Under the pieces are notes generated by a model, which was not told the DNA's origin, made no database searches, and was given only the letters and a program-made list of their open reading frames with translations. From Flavobacteriales bacterium (GTDB lineage Bacteria; Bacteroidota; Bacteroidia; Flavobacteriales_D; Sanyastnellaceae), in NCBI GenBank assembly GCA_019694805.1, contig JAIBBG010000004.1, positions 62,001 to 126,000 on the forward strand: a DNA stretch of 64,000 bases, read 5' to 3'. Each line of letters starts with the position of its first letter. Position 1 is the stretch's first letter. Positions 60,401 through 64,000 of this stretch are shown piece by piece. The position numbers were made by a program, and so were the translations under genes.

Positions 60401-62400
60401 CACTCGTTTTGTTTGATGACGGTTCCTGTCAATATCATGGTAGCGTCATTGTTTTTCAAGATTTAAATGCCAATGGAATTAAGGACTCTGGTGAGCCCGG
60501 ATTGCCAAACTGGTCTGTCTTTTTCTCACAGCTATCCATTACCATGTTCAGCGACATGAATGGAGTTATTACTTTCGACCTTCTCAATGGATCGTATTAT
60601 GTAGACTTAAACTTAAATGTTGGTTGGTTCAATACGACCCCTACATCAGGTGTTGCCAACGTTCCTGGTACATTCTACTTCGGTGTTCAGGATGAGAACT
60701 TACTGAGTTATGATGTGAATCCGGGAATGACTTCTGTATTCTCATGCATTTCAGGAGTGAATCCGGGTGTTTGCATCTATAATTCAGGTGGAATCTCATT
60801 TACAGCCGACTTAAGTCTCACTTGTGATAACATTCTATTACCACAATTGCTCCCATCGCTCCCTTTGCAATCTCCCACATCAGTAGATTTCGGAACGGCC
60901 ACGTGGAGCGATATGGCCATACCCAGCGGAGGTTCATCAATCCTATTGTTCACAAGCATTGATTCGCCCGGTATTGAGTATTTAGGCAATACTTTCAGTT
61001 TTACTTTTAACCTAACACTCACAGATCCAGATGGCATTATTTTCTACGATGAAACCTGGACCATCACAAGAGACTTAACTTGTGCTTACGATCCTAATGA
61101 AATTTCTGCAGATCCCGTAGGTTATTATGATCCTCATTTCATCCATGCGGGACAAAGAATTTATTATCTCATCAAATATCAAAATACCGGAAACGCTCCT
61201 GCGCAGGATATTTTGATCATGGATCAACTTGATCCGGCTGTTTTCAATCTGAATACATTTCAACCGATTTCCTATTCATTTAATACAGTGGCTTGTCTTC
61301 ACGATGATGGTATTGTCGACTTTATCATGAATGACATCAACTTACCAGATTCAACCTGGGATGAACCCGGTTCACATGGTTATGTATTGTATCGTGTTGA
61401 TGCGAAAAGCGATTTGGTTCCAAATACCGTGCTTCCAAATCACGCCGCTATTTTCTTCGATCAAAATCCAGCTATTATCACCAATGAAGTATTCCACACC
61501 ATCTTTGATTGTTCGTCTTTTTCTGGAATACAAGGAGATCTCCACGCCTGTTTTGGTCAATCGATTTCTCTGGATGCATCGCAAGAATATGTTGAGTCTT
61601 ATCAATGGACAATTGACGAAAATATTTTCACCACACCTTCTATTGAAATTTCATCACTCGCTGCCGGAGAACATTCGGTTGGACTAATAACTGCAAATCC
61701 ACTTTGCGATAAATCACATGAGGCCACTATCACGATCAGCGAACTTCCGTTGATCAATGCTGGTGTTGATACCGCAATTTGTGCAGGAAACTCCCTTTTA
61801 TTGATGGCAACAAGTAACGCCAATATAGAATGGTCCAATGGCTTAGCAAACGGCAGCGAGTTTTTTCCATTGAATTCAGTAACGCTTACCGCTATGGCAA
61901 CAGATGAAGAAGGCTGTAGCACTGTAGATGAGCTCGATATCAATGTCATGGATCTACCAGCGACATCATTGACACAAAATGGCAATATGATTACTGCCGA
62001 TGATGGTATAGCGTGGCAGTGGTTCTACAATGGAGCCGCAATGCCCGACGGAGATTCACAAACCATCAATACGATAGGTGGTGGCACATACTACTGCATC
62101 ATTGAAGGAGAAGGAGGATGTGAATCCATCAGTGAAAGTATTTCCGTAGTAAATATTGAAGAGCAAACCTCTGCACAATTATTCATATATCCGAATCCAA
62201 TGATCCATGATGCAGTGATTATACTGCCGGGGGGCACATATCAAATCATCATGACCGATGTTGCGGGTCGAATAGTTCTTGATCAAAAAAACTGTTCGGG
62301 GGTGTTTCATTTGGAACGCAGCCGACTTTCATCAGGAGCATTCCACTTGACTGCAACCAACCAGAATTGCACATATACGAGCACGCTTATCGTTAATTAA
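57415..62400 (+). CDS. Giant secreted T9SS type A protein (regulon member)
   Basis: The 1661-residue protein has a signal peptide (about 1-26). Approximate layout: N-terminal beta-sandwich 27-265, a MAM/choice-of-anchor J-like domain 272-445, Ig-like domains 450-640, a second copy of the N-terminal sandwich type 640-870, a PKD-like stretch 880-925, three ACNY...DDGSC-type repeats 931-1008, an SdrD-B-like unit (DLNANGIKDSGEPG) from 1010, a DUF7619-type domain 1223-1365, Ig-like domains to about 1560, and a sorting domain about 1585-1661. From about residue 930 on it follows the protein at 53459 module by module, at roughly 60 percent identity in the best stretches by eye. Function is probably adhesion or matrix, inferred only. 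Confidence 0.82.
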   Translation: MACLIPNRILPLVGWLLIATLFGNAQGVSSYSFQLTNETYTPISSPLNFQSGVDLNTNGISANIPLNGTFYFNGAHYQSLHISNNGFIVLGDQPPAASNVTPLTQTSVSGVITNGYEAAISAFGCNLVMSNMPGSAPSIDYTNINDEFVVQFTDLARFGQGSTEKISFQIRLNLSTYEIQYVYGDCLAGSSTSTQPQVGLRGCSYRDYQTLSGNLANAWSNPNINLATGGTAPPLTLRYSSSNPSSSPSSGLTYTFVPPSQLAEPVYAAIPFYENFEATPWLDGLAPQQLPSMASVRTWPVYGDRSFRIQGTTAASVVSGWSSTNGVYQDQPSQSACFNSYDVTSGTRGYMDFYVDLSSGNQTLSFDYINASGIDYLEVFLSADGGETFGSSLATYGVVANWTNHMVDLGTPLSNSCVVRIQCVGDFGTSYSNIGIDNVVIGEPCIGQPNAGTAATILADSNCPGSDITLSLGGGYSTNGVMFQWHESTTGEINSFTAIENSSSPVFNTIAAAGQHYYIGIVTCASSGLADSTEVLSIMIDPIEVPVITPSVNSLCAGETVQVSASNTDMSNMTYTWSVSSGDATITTTSSNTADILLLQPSTIQVIATNNINGCESTSTSLIDVVQTPIPTVLFDSEICMNQSTTIINTSEAFTCIPYTSIQAPPDANVLIENGVLNVPLTIGLTDDGIWSSIPLGFEFNYFGEVRTECAVATNGNLQFYDNTNTLSSVFTLPASLPSMLAPNNFIGICLTDLNPGIGGSIKYWTLGEAPNRIFVLEYRDIPFYTNVQTYFTGQCHIYESGGFEIHIGEISNTTQLVSIACENQQGTQGDIADNCLTGEMDYWLSRSGGLPPLTPQAWRFEMGSAELGYTWTPQEYFASNSSGVGFDELNTMVFQAPGVYEISLQFTDLPSGCTTTGSWMITVDGSCYLGCTDVGACNYNPSATEDDGSCDFSCFGCTDPLACNYAPSSTVDDGTCLYGNGCNGCMDPLADNYNPLVLFDDGSCQYHGSVIVFQDLNANGIKDSGEPGLPNWSVFFSQLSITMFSDMNGVITFDLLNGSYYVDLNLNVGWFNTTPTSGVANVPGTFYFGVQDENLLSYDVNPGMTSVFSCISGVNPGVCIYNSGGISFTADLSLTCDNILLPQLLPSLPLQSPTSVDFGTATWSDMAIPSGGSSILLFTSIDSPGIEYLGNTFSFTFNLTLTDPDGIIFYDETWTITRDLTCAYDPNEISADPVGYYDPHFIHAGQRIYYLIKYQNTGNAPAQDILIMDQLDPAVFNLNTFQPISYSFNTVACLHDDGIVDFIMNDINLPDSTWDEPGSHGYVLYRVDAKSDLVPNTVLPNHAAIFFDQNPAIITNEVFHTIFDCSSFSGIQGDLHACFGQSISLDASQEYVESYQWTIDENIFTTPSIEISSLAAGEHSVGLITANPLCDKSHEATITISELPLINAGVDTAICAGNSLLLMATSNANIEWSNGLANGSEFFPLNSVTLTAMATDEEGCSTVDELDINVMDLPATSLTQNGNMITADDGIAWQWFYNGAAMPDGDSQTINTIGGGTYYCIIEGEGGCESISESISVVNIEEQTSAQLFIYPNPMIHDAVIILPGGTYQIIMTDVAGRIVLDQKNCSGVFHLERSRLSSGAFHLTATNQNCTYTSTLIVN

Positions 62401-62412
62401 GGAGGTTTAGAT

Positions 62413-62463
62413 TATGAAACCAACAAGTCGCCTTCCGAACGCGGAGGGCGTTCTTGTTTCATA
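62413..62463 (+). terminator. Long hairpin after the giant T9SS gene
   Basis: An inner 9-bp stem CGCCTTCCG (62429-62437) / CGGAGGGCG (62442-62450) with a 4-base loop sits inside an outer pairing of TATGAAAC (62413-62420) with GTTTCATA (62456-62463). It starts 12 bp after the stop. The T-run is weak, so it could also be an RNA-stabilising end structure. Confidence 0.65.
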
Positions 62464-62489
62464 GTCTACCACTTTTTCGGACTTCGTTT

Positions 62490-62497
62490 TACATTTG
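62490..62497 (+). promoter_or_regulatory. gpsA -7 box
   Basis: TACATTTG, a perfect TAnnTTTG match, only 6 bp before the ATG at 62504. A transcript from here would be nearly leaderless. Confidence 0.5.
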
Positions 62498-62503
62498 TCA
62501 TGT

Positions 62504-63505
62504 ATGAATAATGAAAAGCCTCGTATTGGCGTACTCGGTGGCGGATCATGGGCCACCGCTCAGGTAAAACTGCTTTGCAATAACACTGACAAGGTGAATT
62601 GGTGGATGCGCAGTAAAGAAGCCATTGATCACATCAAAAATTATGGACATAATCCACACTATATACAAAGCATTGAGTTCGACAAACAGAAACTGAATGT
62701 TACTGATGATTTGCAAGACGTCATTGACAATAGCGACTACATTGTTGTTGCTATTCCATCCGCATTTCTCCATGATACCATCGAACACTATAAGCCTAAG
62801 GGACTTGAGAACAAAGTGCTCTTTTCGGCCATTAAGGGTATCATCAATGAATACGATTCCATTCCAGCAAGGTATTTCCATAAACAACTTGGGGTGCCCT
62901 ATGAACAAATTGGATTGGTTTGCGGGCCTTGTCATGCCGAAGAGGTAGCACTTGAAAAATTATCTTATCTAACCATTGGCTGTCACGACATCGAGAAAGC
63001 CGAGGTGATGTCCAAACTTCTTGCATGCAGATATATCAAAACCACCACCACCGAAGATGTTTTTGGTACTGAATTGGCCGCCATTCTAAAAAATGTCTAT
63101 GCTGTAGCATCTGGCATTTGTCATGGTCTCGGATATGGAGACAACTTTCAGGCGGTATTAATCAGCAGCGCCATTCGTGAAATTGAACGTTTCCTTGATT
63201 CGGTACATGAGATTCACCGTGATGTAAAAAGCAGTGCATATCTCGGAGACCTTTTGGTAACTGCGTATTCCCCATATTCACGAAACAGAACATTTGGAAC
63301 GATGGTCGGTAAAGGATACAGTGTCAAATGGGCAACGATTGAAATGAATATGGTAGCGGAAGGATATTATGCTGCCCGAGGGATTCATGAGATCAATAAA
63401 CACTTCAAAGCGGATATTCCTATTGCTGATGCAGTCTATCGGATTCTCTATGAAAAAATATCGCCCATGATGGAAATGAGAATTTTGACCGACAAACTCT
63501 CCTGA
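62504..63505 (+). CDS. gpsA: Glycerol-3-phosphate dehydrogenase (NAD(P)+)
   Basis: GpsA reduces dihydroxyacetone phosphate to sn-glycerol-3-phosphate for phospholipid synthesis. The 333-residue protein starts at ATG 62504 with IGVLGGGSWATAQVKLL (GxGxxG-like NAD fold at about 10-15). VVAIPSAFLHDTI, LFSAIKGI, GPCHAEEVA, the catalytic Lys in the ELAAILKNVYAVASGICHGLGYGDN segment, and YSRNRTFG (substrate Arg) follow. The order and length are normal. It is preceded by the -7 box at 62490-62497. Confidence 0.95.
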   Translation: MNNEKPRIGVLGGGSWATAQVKLLCNNTDKVNWWMRSKEAIDHIKNYGHNPHYIQSIEFDKQKLNVTDDLQDVIDNSDYIVVAIPSAFLHDTIEHYKPKGLENKVLFSAIKGIINEYDSIPARYFHKQLGVPYEQIGLVCGPCHAEEVALEKLSYLTIGCHDIEKAEVMSKLLACRYIKTTTTEDVFGTELAAILKNVYAVASGICHGLGYGDNFQAVLISSAIREIERFLDSVHEIHRDVKSSAYLGDLLVTAYSPYSRNRTFGTMVGKGYSVKWATIEMNMVAEGYYAARGIHEINKHFKADIPIADAVYRILYEKISPMMEMRILTDKLS

Positions 63506-63557
63506 CCTTTCATTCGATTTCTGGGGGTTATCTTCGCATAACCAATACAATACCGGA

Positions 63558-64000
63558 GTGTATATTCAAACGTTCAACTTTGGCAAGGTTCCCATTGAAA
63601 TGTGGGAATACCCTGTGATGTTAGCACTTCTGGTTATCGCATTTCTTTTAGCTAGAAGGACCAAGGCAAAAAAAATCAAAGAATTTCCGGAGTATAGATA
63701 CTATGTTCCTGGAATGCTGATCAAAATTGGTGGCGGTTTTCTTTTTGCGTGTATTTATATTTTCTATTACAAGCAAGGAGACACCACAAGTTATTATGAG
63801 TGTTCTATGGCCTTTACCCGATTGTTGCTTCATGATCCGGGAGATTTTCTCACCGTCCTTTTAGGTGGTGGCACGCAGGAGATGAAGAGTTTTTTTACGG
63901 AGGCCACTGGTGAACCATTGATGTATATGTTCGAAGAAAACTCCACGCGCTTCACCATCAAGATTCTTATTCCATTCGTTTTTCTGGCTGGTCAAAGCTA
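63558..64000 (+). CDS. Multi-pass membrane protein, partial
   Basis: The gene is cut by the window end. GTG 63558 or ATG 63600 opens a frame that stays open to 64000 (at least 147 codons from the GTG). Hydrophobic segments are visible near residues 19-33 (PVMLALLVIAFLLA), 53-70 (GMLIKIGGGFLFACIYIFYY) and at the cut end (KILIPFVFLAG), with a loop containing FTRLLLHDPGDF and GGGTQEMKSFFTEATGEPL between. No family is recognised; the pattern resembles large polymerase-like or glycan-processing membrane proteins. It starts 52 bp after gpsA on the same strand. Confidence 0.6.
   Translation, partial: MYIQTFNFGKVPIEMWEYPVMLALLVIAFLLARRTKAKKIKEFPEYRYYVPGMLIKIGGGFLFACIYIFYYKQGDTTSYYECSMAFTRLLLHDPGDFLTVLLGGGTQEMKSFFTEATGEPLMYMFEENSTRFTIKILIPFVFLAGQS

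Noticed and set aside
54187-60440. DDGSC repeats as a nucleotide repeat array or CRISPR
   Set aside because: They are spaced protein motifs with diverged DNA, lie inside long coding frames and have no constant spacer length.

Overview
The window is a stretch of chromosome from a member of the Bacteroidota, most likely an environmental Flavobacteriales-type bacterium. The signs are promoters of the TTG / TAnnTTTG type instead of -35/-10, at least seven secreted proteins ending in a type IX secretion (T9SS, type A) sorting domain, ACNY...DDGSC cysteine-rich repeats, a b558-type SdhC, an eukaryote-like single-chain glycyl-tRNA synthetase and a RecQ without its usual zinc ligands. The lineage is inferred from gene content only. 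I see no phage, transposon, CRISPR array or rRNA.

Layout. 1-8 kb: sdhA (cut by the window edge) and sdhC on the minus strand, leuS, a barrel-like protein, a two-CxxCH lipoprotein and an NtrY-like sensor kinase. 8-19 kb: surface polysaccharide genes, namely a DUF4910 protein, a GT-B-like transferase under a palindromic promoter, a T9SS protein, rnhB plus a GT4 enzyme, rpmH, and a tightly overlapping operon of four glycosyltransferases. 19-26 kb: housekeeping genes (LEA-like lipoprotein, M20 dipeptidase, proline dehydrogenase, TSUP half-transporter, gcvH, VanZ-like, a NadR-type kinase with pnuC, tig, tRNA-Leu). 26-31 kb: a porin-like protein overlapping a helix-hairpin-helix protein, a minimal T9SS protein and a dockerin-like protein. 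31-44 kb: SprT-like protease, mlaE-mlaF, pepP, a NeuB-type synthase, an LRR protein, ribF, two T9SS proteins, tatC and kdsD. 44-64 kb: recQ, a T9SS protein, glyS, a LytTR response regulator overlapping a beta-propeller sensor kinase, two very large paralogous T9SS proteins, gpsA and a membrane protein cut by the window end.

The most interesting feature is a local regulon around the LytTR system at 49.6-53.3 kb. Four promoters (the regulator's own and those of the T9SS genes starting at 47488 on the minus strand, 53459 and 57415) each carry a tandem 11-bp repeat close to CGAATTCTCAA with an exact 21-bp period, placed 32-34 bp upstream of the TTTG-like core of the -7 box. That is the geometry expected of a LytTR dimer site used for activation. 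The three target proteins share related N-terminal beta-sandwich domains, so the system looks like a self-amplifying sensor that switches on a matched set of secreted or surface proteins.

A second pattern is an extended -7 element, TAnnTTYGCGCC, in front of sdhC, leuS, rpmH, tRNA-Leu and glyS. It combines the Bacteroidota -7 box with a GC-rich discriminator and may mark growth-rate-controlled genes.
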